Below are positions 25,176 through 37,475 of a DNA stretch of 64,000 nucleotides, piece by piece. Source of the DNA: Hydractinia symbiolongicarpus (taxonomy: Eukaryota; Cnidaria; Hydrozoa; Anthoathecata; Hydractiniidae); contig NC_079880.1 in assembly GCF_029227915.1 (NCBI RefSeq), positions 31,863,501-31,927,500 on the forward strand, read 5' to 3'. The notes under the pieces were generated by a model. The model was not told where the DNA came from and searched no databases. It saw only the letters and a program-made list of their open reading frames with translations. Position 1 is the stretch's first letter, and the number at the start of each line of letters is the position of its first letter. The translations under genes and the position numbers were made by a program.

Positions 25176-28100
25176 CTTTTGCCGGCTAATAAAGGCCTTA
25201 CGCGTAAATAACGTGCTCCCACGTTCTCGCACAGGTTATCATTGGTCTAGTCCTTCCACTCTCCACGGACTGCGACGTTCTAAGTCGTTTTCCCCAGCGC
25301 CATGGCTTTAGAACTTTGTCAACTACATGCACAGGACTGTAAAGGCGTAGTATGGCCTTCTAGAGGCCTAGTAAAGACCATACGCGTAAATCACGTGTTT
25401 AAACGTGCTTGCGCAGGTTACCATTGGTCTAATCCTTCCATTCTCCATGGACTACGACGTCATAAGTCGTTTTCTTTGGCACTATGGCTTTACAACGCCG
25501 TCAACTACATGCACAGGCCTCTAAAGGCTGTAATATGGCCTTTTGCCGCCTAATAAAGGCCTTACACGTAAATCCCCCGGTTCCACGTGCTTGTGCAGGT
25601 TAGAACGCCGTCAACTACATGCACAGGCCTCTAAAGGTTGTGATATGGGCTTTTGCCGGCTAATAAAGGCCTTACGCGTAAATTACGTGCTCCCACGTTC
25701 TTGCGCAGGTTACTATTGGTCTAGTCCTTCCATTCTCCATGGACTACGACGTCTTAAGTCTTTTTCCCCAGCGCCATGGCTTTAGAACGACGTCAACTAC
25801 ATGTACAGGCCTCTAAAGGCCGTAATATGGCCTTTTGCCGCCTATTAAAGGCCTTTCACGTAATTCCCCTCGTTCCACGTGCTTGTGCAAGTTACCATTG
25901 GTCTAGTCCTTCCACTCTCAATATACTACAAGGTCATAAGTCGTTTTCCCTAGCACCATGGCTTTAGAACGCCGTCAACTACTTGCACAGTCTTCTAAAG
26001 GTTGTGATATGGGCTTTTGCGGCCTAGTAAAGGCGATACACGAGAATCACGTGGTTCCACGAGGGTGTGCAGGTTACCATTGGTCTAGTCCTTTCACTCT
26101 TCATGGACTGCGACGTCCTAAGTCGTTTTCCCTAGCACCATGGCTTGAGAATGCCGTCAACTGCATGCACAGGCCTCTAAAGGTTGTGATATGGGCTTTT
26201 GCCGGCTAATAAAGGCCTTACGCGTAAATTACGTGCTCCTACGTTCTTGCACAGGTTACCATTGGTCTAGTCCTTCCATTCTCCATGGACTACTACGTTC
26301 TAGGACGATTTCCCTCACGCCATGGCTTTAGAACGCCGTCAACTACATGCACAGGCCTCTAAAGGTTGTGATATGGGCTTTTGGGCCTAGTAAAGGCGAT
26401 ACACGAAAATCACTTGGTTCCACGAGTGTGTGCAGGTTACCGTTGGTCTAGTCCTTCCATTCTCCATGGACTACGACGTCTTAAGTCTTTTTCCCCAGCG
26501 CCATGGCTTTAGAACGACGCCAACTACATGTGCAGGCCTCTAAAGGCCGTAATATGGCCTTTTGCCGCCTATTAAAGGCCTTTCACGTAAATCACGTGTT
26601 TCCACGCGCTTGCACAGGTTACCTTTTTTCTAGTCCATCCATCCTACATGGACTACTGCGTCCTAAGTCGTTTTCCTTGGCACCATGGCTTTAGAACTCT
26701 GTCAACTACATGCACAGGCCTCTAAAAGCCGTAATATGGGCTTTTGGCGGCTAATAAAGGCCTTACGCGTAAATTACGTTCTCCCACGTTCTTGCGCGGG
26801 TTACCATTGGTCTAGTCCTTCCACTGTCCATGGACTGCGACGTCCTAGGTTGTTTTCCCCAGCGCCATGGCTTTAGAACATCGTCAACCTTATGCCCATG
26901 CCTCTAAAGGTTGCATTATGCTTTTTATATGCCTAATAAAGGCTTGAAACGTAAGTCACGTGGTTCTACGTGGCTGTGCAGGTTACCATTGGTCTACTCC
27001 TTCAACTCTTAATGGACTACTGCGTCCTAAGTCGTTTTCTTTGGTACCTTGGCTTTAGAACTCCGTCAACTACATGGACAGGCCTCTAAAGGCCGTAATA
27101 CGGCCTTTTGCCCCCTAATAAAGGCGATACACGAAAATTACGTGGTTCCACGTAAATCCCCCGGTTCCACGTGCTTGTGCAGGTTACCATTGGTCTAGTC
27201 CTTCCACTCTTCATGGACTACGACGTCCTAAGTCGTTTTCCCTAGCACCATGACTTTAGAACGCCGTCAACTACATGCACAGGCCTCTAAAGGTTGCGAT
27301 ATGGGCTTTTGCCGGCTAATAAAGGCCTTACGCGTAAATTACGTGCTCCCACGATCTTGCGCAGGTTACTATTGGTCTAGTCCTTCCATTCTCCATGGAC
27401 TACGACGTCTTAAGTCTTTTTCCCCAGCGCCATGGCTTTAGAACGACGTCAACTACATGTACAGGCCTCTAAAGGCCGTAATATGGCCTTTTGCCGCCTA
27501 TTAAAGGCCTTTCACGTAATTCCCCTCGTTCCACGTGCTTGTGCAAGTTACCATTGGTCTAGTCCTTCCACTCTCAATATACTACAAGGTCATAAGTCGT
27601 TTTCCCTAGCACCATGGCTTTAGAACGCCGTCAACTACATGCACAGGTCTCTAAAGGTTGTGATATGGGCTTTTGCGGCCTAGTAAAGGCGATACACGAG
27701 AATCACGTGGTTCCACGAGGGTGTGCAGGTTACCATTGGTCTAGTCCTTCCATTCTCCACGCGCTTGCACAGGTTACCTTTTTTCTAGTCCATCCATCCT
27801 ACATGGACTACTGCGTCCTAAGTCGTTTTCCTTGGCACCATGGCTTTAGAACGCCGTCAACTACATTAAAAGGCCTCTAAATGCCGTAATATAGCCTTTT
27901 GCCGCCTAGTAAAGGCCTTACACGTAATTCCCCTCGTTCCACGTGCTTGTGCAAGTTACCATTGGTCTAGTCCTTCCACTCTCAATATACTACAAGGTCA
28001 TAAGTCGTTTTCCCTTGCACCATGGCTTTAGAACGCCGTCAACTACATGCACAGGCCTCTAAAGGCCGTAATATGCCTTATAGAGGCCTAATAAAGGCGA

Positions 28101-28441
28101 TACACGAGAATCACGTGGTTCCACGAGGGTGGGCAGGTTACCATTGGTCTAGTCCTTCCACTCTTCATGGACTTCGACGTCCTAAGTCGTTTTCCCTAGC
28201 ACCATGACTTTAGAACGCCGTCAACTACATGCACAGGCCTCTAAAGGCCGTAATATGCCTTATAGAGGCCTAATAAAGGCGATACACGAGAATCACGTGG
28301 TTCCACGAGGGTGGGCAGGTTACCATTGGTCTAGTCCTTCCACTCTTCATGGACTTCGACGTCCTAAGTCGTTTTCCCTAGCACCATGACTTTAGAACGC
28401 CGTCAACTACATGCACAGGCCTCTAAAGGTTGTGATATGGG
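25176..28441 (+). repeat. 3,266-bp / 18-monomer unit, copy b
   Basis: It follows copy a directly. Most monomers are identical to those of copy a, but the monomer at 25302 differs from 22036 at several bases (ACTGTAAAGGCG against ACTCTAAAGCCG; GACCATACG against GACCTTACG). The pattern is patchy: a few diverged monomers inside an otherwise identical unit. This suggests local gene conversion after the duplication, or a slightly different donor copy. Confidence 0.85.
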
Positions 28442-28865
28442 CTTTTGCCGGCTAATAAAGGCCTTACGCGTAAATAACGTGCTCCCACGTTCTCGCACAG
28501 GTTATCATTGGTCTAGTCCTTCCACTCTCCACGGACTGCGACGTTCTAAGTCGTTTTCCCCAGCGCCATGGCTTTAGAACTTTGTCAACTACATGCACAG
28601 GACTGTAAAGGCGTAGTATGGCCTTCTAGAGGCCTAGTAAAGACCATACGCGTAAATCACGTGTTTAAACGTGCTTGCGCAGGTTACCATTGGTCTAATC
28701 CTTCCATTCTCCATGGACTACGACGTCCTAAGTCGTTTTCTTTGGCACTATGGCTTTACAACGCCGTCAACTACATGCACAGGCCTCTAAAGGCTGTAAT
28801 ATGGCCTTTTGCCGCCTAATAAAGGCCTTACACGTAATTCCCCCGGTTCCACGTGCTTGTGCAGG
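28442..28865 (+). repeat. Partial third copy of the 3,266-bp unit
   Basis: The monomers at 28386 and 28568 match 25120 and 25302 at offset 3,266, including the ACTGTAAAGGCG and GACCATACG variants. Similarity stops near 28865. Here copy b continues CAGGTTAGAACGCC, while this copy reads CAGGTCCATTGG, a boundary that has lost 3 bp of GGTTACCATTGG. Confidence 0.75.
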
Positions 28866-30371
28866 TCCATTGGTCTAGTCCTTCCACTCTCAATGGACTA
28901 CAATATCATAAGTCGTTTTTCCTAGCACCTTGGCTTTAGAACTCCGTCAACTACATGGACAGGCCTCTAAAGGCCGTAATATGCTTTATAGAGGCCTAAA
29001 AAAGGCGATACACGAGAATCACGTGGTTCCACGAGGGTATGCAGGTTAACATTGGTCTAGTCCTTCCATTCTTCATGGACTGCGACGTCCTAAGTCGTTT
29101 TCCCTAGCACCATGGCTTTAGAACGCCGTCAACTACATGCACAGGCCTCTAAAAGCCGTAATATGCCTTATAGAAGCCTAAAAAAAGGCGATACAAGAAA
29201 ACCACGTGGTTCCACGAGTGTGTGCAGGTTACCATTGGTCAACTCCTTCTACTCTTAATTGACTACTACGTACTAGGACGATTTCCCTCGCACCATGGCT
29301 TTAGAACGCCGTCAACTACATGCACAGGCCTCTAAAAGCCGTAATATGCCTTATAGAAGCCTAAAAAAAGGCGATACAAGAAAACCACGTGGTTCCACGA
29401 GTGTGTGCAGGTTACCATTGGTCTAGTCCTTCCATTCATCATGGACTGCGACGTCCTAAGTCGTTTTCCCTAGCACCATGGCTTTAGAACGCCGTCAACT
29501 ACATGCACAGGCCTCTAAAGGTTGTGATATGGGCTTTTGCCGGCTAATAAAGGCCTTACGCGTAAATTACGTGCTCCCACGTTCTCGCACAGGTTATCAT
29601 TGGTCTAGTCCTTCCACTCTCCACGGACTGCGACGTTCTAAGTCGTTTTCCCCAGCGCCATGGCTTTAGAACTTTGTCAACTACATGCACAGGACTCTAA
29701 AGCCGTAGTATAGCCTTCTAGAGGCCTAGTAAAGACCTTACGCGTAAATCACGTGTTTAAACGTGCTTGCGCAGGTTACCATTGGTCTAATCCTTCCATT
29801 CTCCATGGACTACGACGTTCTAAGTCGTTTTCTTTGGCACTATGGCTTTTCAACGCCGTCAACCACATGCACAGGCCTCTAAAGGCTGTAATATAGACTT
29901 TTGCCGCCTAATAAAGGTCTTACACGTAAATCTCCCGGTTCCACGTGCTTGTGCAGGTTACCATTGGTCTAGTCCTTCCACTCTCAATGGACTACAATAT
30001 CATAAGTCGTTTTCCCTAGCACCTTGGCTTTAGAACTCCGTCAACTACATTGACAGGCCTCTAAAGGCCGTAATATGCCTTATAGAGGCCTAAAAAAAGG
30101 CGATACACGAAAATCCTTCTTCTCTTAATGGACTACTACGTTCTAGGACGATTTCCCTAGCACCATGGCTTTAAAACGCCGTCAACTACATTAAAAGGCC
30201 TCTAAATGCCGTAATATAGCCTTTTGCCGCCTAGTAAAGGCCTTACACGTAATTCCCCTCGTTCCACGTGCTTGTGCAAGTTACCATTGGTCTAGTCCTT
30301 CCACTCTCAATATACTACAAGGTCATAAGTCGTTTTCCCTAGCACCATGGCTTTAGAACGCCGTCAACTAC
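28593..30371 (+). repeat. 10-monomer unit, copy 1 (1,779 bp)
   Basis: Monomers at 28568, 29478 and 29842 recur at 30347, 31257 and 31621 (offset 1,779). The exchange lies in the CATGCACAGG segment: the monomer at 30347 starts like a core monomer (GAACGCCGTC) and then changes to the ACTGTAAAGGCG sequence of 28568. Near its end this copy has a 23-bp deletion at about 30114 (see 30024-30164). The unit contains monomers with runs of six or seven A in GCCTAAAAAAAGGCG. Confidence 0.85.
30024..30164 (+). repeat. Truncated 141-bp monomer with a 23-bp deletion
   Basis: GAAAATCC runs straight into TTCTTCTC. The matching monomer of the next unit (31803-31966, 164 bp) has 23 extra bases between AAAATC and CTTCTTC. 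The dinucleotide TC flanks the missing segment on both sides. The intact partner is 1,802 bp downstream, so the deletion most likely arose in copy 1 after the duplication. Confidence 0.85.
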
Positions 30372-32173
30372 ATGCACAGGACTGTAAAGGCGTAGTATGG
30401 CCTTCTAGAGGCCTAGTAAAGACCATACGCGTAAATCACGTGTTTAAACGTGCTTGCGCAGGTTACCATTGGTCTAATCCTTCCATTCTCCATGGACTAC
30501 GACGTCCTAAGTCGTTTTCTTTGGCACTATGGCTTTACAACGCCGTCAACTACATGCACAGGCCTCTAAAGGCTGTAATATGGCCTTTTGCCGCCTAATA
30601 AAGGCCTTACACGTAATTCCCCCGGTTCCACGTGCTTGTGCAGGTCCATTGGTCTAGTCCTTCCACTCTCAATGGACTACAATATCATAAGTCGTTTTTC
30701 CTAGCACCTTGGCTTTAGAACTCCGTCAACTACATGGACAGGCCTCTAAAGGCCGTAATATGCTTTATAGAGGCCTAAAAAAGGCGATACACGAGAATCA
30801 CGTGGTTCCACGAGGGTATGCAGGTTAACATTGGTCTAGTCCTTCCATTCTTCATGGACTGCGACGTCCTAAGTCGTTTTCCCTAGCACCATGGCTTTAG
30901 AACGCCGTCAACTACATGCACAGGCCTCTAAAAGCCGTAATATGCCTTATAGAAGCCTAAAAAAAGGCGATACAAGAAAACCACGTGGTTCCACGAGTGT
31001 GTGCAGGTTACCATTGGTCAACTCCTTCTACTCTTAATTGACTACTACGTACTAGGACGATTTCCCTCGCACCATGGCTTTAGAACGCCGTCAACTACAT
31101 GCACAGGCCTCTAAAAGCCGTAATATGCCTTATAGAAGCCTAAAAAAAGGCGATACAAGAAAACCACGTGGTTCCACGAGTGTGTGCAGGTTACCATTGG
31201 TCTAGTCCTTCCATTCATCATGGACTGCGACGTCCTAAGTCGTTTTCCCTAGCACCATGGCTTTAGAACGCCGTCAACTACATGCACAGGCCTCTAAAGG
31301 TTGTGATATGGGCTTTTGCCGGCTAATAAAGGCCTTACGCGTAAATTACGTGCTCCCACGTTCTCGCACAGGTTATCATTGGTCTAGTCCTTCCACTCTC
31401 CACGGACTGCGACGTTCTAAGTCGTTTTCCCCAGCGCCATGGCTTTAGAACTTTGTCAACTACATGCACAGGACTCTAAAGCCGTAGTATAGCCTTCTAG
31501 AGGCCTAGTAAAGACCTTACGCGTAAATCACGTGTTTAAACGTGCTTGCGCAGGTTACCATTGGTCTAATCCTTCCATTCTCCATGGACTACGACGTTCT
31601 AAGTCGTTTTCTTTGGCACTATGGCTTTTCAACGCCGTCAACTACATGCACAGGCCTCTAAAGGCTGTAATATAGACTTTTGCCGCCTAATAAAGGTCTT
31701 ACACGTAAATCTCCCGGTTCCACGTGCTTGTGCAGGTTACCATTGGTCTAGTCCTTCCACTCTCAATGGACTACAATATCATAAGTCGTTTTCCCTAGCA
31801 CCTTGGCTTTAGAACTCCGTCAACTACATTGACAGGCCTCTAAAGGCCGTAATATGCCTTATAGAGGCCTAAAAAAAGGCGATACACGAAAATCACGAGG
31901 TTACCATTGGTCAACTCCTTCTTCTCTTAATGGACTACTACGTTCTAGGACGATTTCCCTAGCACCATGGCTTTAAAACGCCGTCAACTACATTAAAAGG
32001 CCTCTAAATGCCGTAATATAGCCTTTTGCCGCCTAGTAAAGGCCTTACACGTAATTCCCCTCGTTCCACGTGCTTGTGCAAGTTACCATTGGTCTAGTCC
32101 TTCCACTCTCAATATACTACAAGGTCATAAGTCGTTTTCCCTAGCACCATGGCTTTAGAACGCCGTCAACTAC
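30372..32173 (+). repeat. 10-monomer unit, copy 2 (1,802 bp)
   Basis: Tandem partner of the preceding unit without its 23-bp deletion. Substitutions are very few; for example CAACTACATG at 31,640 replaces CAACCACATG at 29,861. It ends in the monomer at 32149, which changes to the GGTTGTGATATGGGC type. Confidence 0.85.
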
Positions 32174-35100
32174 ATGCACAGGCCTCTAAAGGTTGTGATA
32201 TGGGCTTTTGCGGCCTAGTAAAGGCGATACACGAGAATCACGTGGTTCCACGAGGGTGTGCAGGTTACCATTGGTCTAGTCCTTCCATTCTTCATGGACT
32301 GCGACGTCCTAAGTCGTTTTCCCTAGCACCATGGCTTTAGAACGCCGTCAACTACATGCACAGGCCTCTAAAGGTTGTGATATGGGCTTTTGCCGGCTAA
32401 TAAAGGCCTTACGCGTAAATTACGTGATCCCATGTTCTTGCGCAGGTTACCATTGGTCTAGTCCTTCTATTCTCCATGGACTATGACGTCTTAAGTCTTT
32501 TTTCCCAGCGCCATGGCTTTAGAACGACGTCAACTACATGTACAGGCCTCTAAAGGCCGTAATATGGCCTTTTGCCGCCTATTAAAGGCTTTTCACGTAA
32601 ATAACGTGTTTCCACGCGCTTGCACAGGTTACCTTTTTTCTAGTCCATCCATCCTACATGGATTACTGCGTCCTAAGTCGTTTTCCTTGGCACCATGGCT
32701 TTAGAACTCTGTCAACTACATGCACAGGCCTCTAAAAGCCGTAATATGGGCTTTTGGCGGCTAATGAAGGCCTTACGCATAAATTACGTTCTCCCACGTT
32801 CTTGCGCAGGTTACCATTGGTCTAGTCCTTCCACTGTCCATAAACTGCGACGTTCTAAGTCGTTTTCCCCAGCGGCATGGCTTTAGAACATCGTCAACTA
32901 CATGCACAGGCCTCTAAAAGGCGTAATATGCCTTATAGAGGCCTAAAAAAAGGCGATACACGAAAATCACGTGGTTCCACGAGTGTGTGCAGGTTACCAT
33001 TGGTCAACTCCTTCTACTCTTAATGGACTACTACGTTCTAGGACGATTTCCCTCGCACCATGGCTTTAGAACGCCGTCAACTACATGCACAGGCCTCTAA
33101 AGGCCGTAATATGCCTTATTGAGGCCTAATAATGGCGATACACGAAAATCACGTTGTTCCACGAGTGTGTGCAGGTTACCATTGGTCAACTCCTTCTACA
33201 CTTAATGGACTACTACGTTCTAGGACGATTTCCCCCCCACCATGGCTTTAGAACGCCGTCAAGTACATACACAGGCCTCTAAAGGCCGTAATATGGCCTT
33301 TTGCCGCCTACTAAAGGCCGTACACGTAATTCCCCTCGGTTCCACATGCTTGTGCAGGTTAGCATTGGTCTAGTCCTTCCACTCTTTATGGACTGCGACG
33401 TCCTAAATCGTTTTCCCTAGCACCATGGCTTTAGAACGCCGTCAACTACTTGCACAGTCTTCTAAAGGTTGTGATATGGGCTTTTGCGGCCTAGTAAAGG
33501 CGATACACGAGAATCACGTGGTTCCACGAGGGTGTGCAGGTTACCATTGGTCTAGTCCTTCCACTCTTCATGGACTGCGACGTCCTAAGTCGTTTTCCCT
33601 AGCACCATGGCTTGAGAACGCCGTCAACTGCATGCACAGGCCTCTAAAGGTTGTGATATGGGCTTTTGCCGGCTAATAAAGGCCTTACGCGTAAATAACG
33701 TGCTCCCACGTTCTCGCACAGGCTTTCATTGGTCTAGTCCTTCCACTCTCCACGGACTGCGACGTCCTAGGTTGTTTTCCCCAGCGCCATGGCTTTAGAA
33801 CATCGTCAACCTTATGCCCAGGTCTCCAAAGGTTGCATTATGCTTTTTATATGCCTAATAAAGGCTTGAAACGTAAGTCACGTGGTTCTACGTGGCTGTG
33901 TAGGTTACCATTGGTCTACTCCTTCAACTCTTAATGGACTGCTGCGTCCTAAGTCATTTTCCCTAGCACCATGGCTTTAGAACGCCGTCAACTACTTGCA
34001 CAGTCTTCTAAAGGTTGTGATATGGGCTTTTGCGGCCTAGTAAAGGCGATACACGAGAATCACGTGGTTCCACGAGGGTATGCAGGTTACCATTGGTCTA
34101 GTCCTTCCACTCTTCATGGACTGCGACGTCCTAAGTCGTTTTCCCTAGTACCATGGCTTGAGAACGCCGTCAACTGCATGCACAGGCCTCTAAAGGTTGT
34201 GATATGGTCTTTTGCCGGCTAATAAAGGCCTTACGCGTAAATTACGTGCTCCCACGTTCTTGCGCAGGTTACCATTGGTCTAGTCCTTCCATTCTCCTTG
34301 GACTGCGACGTCCTAAGTCGTCTTCCCCAGCGCCATGGCTTTAGAACTTTGTCAACTACATGCACAGGACTGTAAAGCCGTAGTATGGCCTTCTAGAGGC
34401 CTAGTAAAGACCATACGCGTAAATCACGTGTTTAAACGTGCTTGTGCAGGTTACCATTGGTCTAGTCCTTCCACTCTTCATGGACCGCGACGTCCTAAGT
34501 CGTTTTCCCTAGCACCATGGCTTTAGAACGCCGTCAACTACTTGCACAGTCTTCTAAAGCTTGTGATATGGGCTTTTGCGGCCTAGTAAAGGCGATACAC
34601 GATAATCACGTGGTTCCACGAGGGTGTGCAGGTTACCATTGGTCTAGTCCTTCCACTCTTCATGGACTGCGACGTCCTAAGTGGTTTTCCCTAGCACCAT
34701 GGCTTGAGAACGCCGTCAACTGCATGCACAGGCCTCTAAAGGTTGTGATATGGGCTTTTGCCGGCTATTAAAGGCCTTTCATGTAAATCACGTGTTTCCA
34801 CGCGCTTGCACAGGTTACCTTTTTTCTAGTCCATCCATCGTACATGGACTACGACGTCTTAAGTCGTTTTTTTTGGCACCATTGCTTTAGAACGCCGTCA
34901 ACTACATGCACAGGCCTCTAAAGGCCGTAATATGCCTTATAGAGGCCTAATAAGGGCAATACACGAAAATCACGTGGTTCCACGAGTGTGTGCAGGTTAC
35001 CATTGGTCAACTCCTTCTACTCTTAATGGACTACTACGTTCTAGGACGATTTCCCTCGCACCATGGCTTTAGAACGCCGTCAACTACATGCACAGGCCTC

Positions 35101-36032
35101 TAAAGGCCGTAATATGGCCTTTGCCGCCTATTAAAGGCCATACACGTAAATCCCCCGGTTCCACGTGCTTGTGCAGGTTACCATTGGTCTAGTCCTTCCA
35201 CTCTCAATATACTACAAGGTCATAAGTCGTTTTCCCTAGCACCATGGCTTTAGAACGCCGTCAACTACATGCACAGGCCTCTAAAGGCCGTAATATGCCT
35301 TATAGAGGCCTAATAAGGGCAATACACGAAAATCACGTGGTTCCACGAGTGTGTGCAGGTTACCATTGGTCAACTCCTTCTACTCTTAATGGACTACTAC
35401 GTTCTAGGACGATTTCCCTCGCACCATGGCTTTAGAACGCCGTCAACTACATGCACAGGCCTCTAAAGGCCGTAATATGGCCTTTTGCCGCCTATTAAAG
35501 GCCGTACACGTAAATCCCCCGGTTCCACATGTTTGTGCAGGTTACCATTGGTCTAGTCCTTCCACTCTTCATGGACTGCGACGTCCTAAGTCGTTTTCCC
35601 TAGCACCATGGCTTTAGAACGCCGTCAACTACATGCACAGGCCTCTAAAGGTTGTGATATGGGCTTTTGCGGCCTAGTAAAGGCGATACACGAGAATCAC
35701 GTGGTTCCACGAGGGTGTGCAGGTTACCATTGGTCTAGTCCTTCCATTCTTCATGGACTGCGACATCCTAAGTCGTTTTCCCTAGCACCATGGCTTTAGA
35801 ACGCCGTCAACTACATGCACAGGCCTCTAAAGGTTGTGATATGGGCTTTTGCGGCCTAGTAAAGGCGATACACGAGAATCACGTGGTTCCACGAGGGTGT
35901 GCAGGTTACCATTGGTCTAGTCCTTCCACTCTTCATGGACTGCGACGTCCTAAGTCGTTTTCCCTAGCACCATGGCTTGAGAACGCCGTCAACTGCATGC
36001 ACAGGCCTCTAAAGGTTGTGATATGGGCTTTT
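32174..36032 (+). repeat. Core block of mixed core-type monomers
   Basis: About 21 monomers without one long duplicated unit. Recurrent forms are GAACGACGTCAACTACATG (32513), GGTTGTGATATGGGC followed by CACGAGGGTGTGC (35608, 35790) and ATGCCTTATAGAGGCC (35244). Two monomers near 34.88 and 35.24 kb share the rare form TAATAAGGGCAATACACG about 363 bp apart, a dimer-scale duplication. Nothing other than satellite is seen. Confidence 0.75.
33425..34880 (+). repeat. Dimer repeated at 546-bp spacing
   Basis: A two-monomer module recurs at 33425, 33971 and 34517. Its first monomer reads CAACTACTTGCACAGTCTTC; its second begins ATGGCTTGAGAACGCC with CAACTGCATG. The third monomer of each trimer differs, and the third dimer changes to GGCTATTAAAGGC at its end. 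The same dimer is found singly at 9528, 13643, 18577, 22692, 25958, 38387 and 38934, so it moves as a unit through the core. Confidence 0.8.
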
Positions 36033-36759
36033 GCCGGCTATTAAAGACCTTTCATGTAAATCACGTGTTTCCACGCGCTTGCACAGGTTACCATTTTTCT
36101 AGTCCATCCATCCTACATGGACTACGACGTCTTAAGTCGTTTTCTTTGGCACCATGGCTTTAGAACGCCGTAAATATATGCACAGGCCTCTAAAGGCCGT
36201 AACATGGACCTTTGCCAGCTAATAAAGGCCTTACGCGTAAATAACGTGCTCCCACGTTCTCGCACAGGTTATCATTGGTCTAGTTCTTCCACTCTCCACG
36301 GACTGCGACGTTCTAAGTCGTTCTCACCAGCGCCATGGCTTTAGAACTTTGTCAACTACATGCACAGGACTCTAAAGCCGTAGTATGGCCTTCTAGAGGC
36401 CTAGTAAAGACCTTACGCGTAAATCACGTGTTTAAACGTGCTTGCGCAGGTTACCATTGGTCTAATCCTTCCACTCTCAATGGACTACGACGTCTTAAGT
36501 CTTTTTCCCCAGCGCCATGGCTTTAGAACGACGTCAACTACATGGACAGGCCTCTAAAGGCCGTAATATGGCCTTTTGCCGCCTAATAAAGGCCTTACAC
36601 GTAAATCCTCCGGTTCCACGTGCTTGTGCAGGTTACCATTGGTCTAGTCCTTCCACTCTTCATGGACTGCGACGTCCTAAGTCGTTTTCCCTAGCACCAT
36701 GGCTTTAGAACGCCGTCAACTACATGCACAGGCCTCTAAAGATTGTGATATGGGTTTTT
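36033..36759 (+). repeat. 727-bp / 4-monomer unit, copy 1
   Basis: Monomer starts at 36154, 36335 and 36517 recur at 36881, 37062 and 37244. Shared unusual features are GCCGTAAATATATGC (one base short) at 36154 and 36881 and TCGTTCTCACCAGCGCC before 36335 and 37062. The 5' boundary lies in GGCTATTAAAGACC, shared by the monomers at 35972 and 36699. Confidence 0.85.
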
Positions 36760-37370
36760 GCCGGCTATTAAAGACCTTTCATGTAAATCACGTGTTTCCA
36801 CGCGCTTGCACAGGTTACCATTTTTCTAGTCCTTCCATCCTACATGGACTACGACGTCTTAAGTCGTTTTCTTTGGCACCATGGCTTTAGAACGCCGTAA
36901 ATATATGCACAGGCCTCTAAAGGCCGTAACATGGACCTTTGCCAGCTAATAAAGGCCTTACGCGTAAATAACGTGCTCCCACGTTCTCGCACAGGTTATC
37001 ATTGGTCTAGTTCTTCCACTCTCCACGGACTGCGACGTTCTAAGTCGTTCTCACCAGCGCCATGGCTTTAGAACTTTGTCAACTACATGCACAGGACTCT
37101 AAAGCCGTAGTATGGCCTTCTAGAGGCCTAGTAAAGACCTTACGCGTAAATCACGTGTTTAAACGTGCTTGCGCAGGTTACCATTGGTCTAATCCTTCCA
37201 CTCTCAATGGACTACGACGTCTTAAGTCTTTTTCCCCAGCGCCATGGCTTTAGAACGACGTCAACTACATGGACAGGCCTCTAAAGGCCGTAATATGGCC
37301 TTTTGCCGCCTAATAAAGGCCTTACACGTTAATCCTCCGGTTCCACGTGCTTGTGCAGGTTACCATTGGC
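36760..37370 (+). repeat. 727-bp / 4-monomer unit, copy 2 (partial)
   Basis: This copy repeats the preceding unit with few changes (CACGTTAATCCTCCGG in place of CACGTAAATCCTCCGG near 37,326). It stops in the 232-bp monomer at 37244-37475, where the array jumps to another monomer type. Confidence 0.8.
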
Positions 37371-37475
37371 CTTACGCGTAAATTACGTGCTCCCACGTTC
37401 TTGCGCAGGTTACCATTGGTCTAGTCCTTCCATTCTTCATGGACTGCGACGTCCTAAGTCGTTTTCCCTAGCACC
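37244..37475 (+). repeat. Extended 232-bp monomer with 50-bp partial duplication
   Basis: TTACCATTGG (monomer position 126) is followed by CCTTACGCGTAAATTACG (from position 77), so 50 bp are passed twice. GG is shared at the junction. The second pass belongs to a different subtype (GCTCCCACGTTCTTGCGCAGG), again pointing to exchange between non-identical monomers. This variant was seen only once. Confidence 0.85.
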
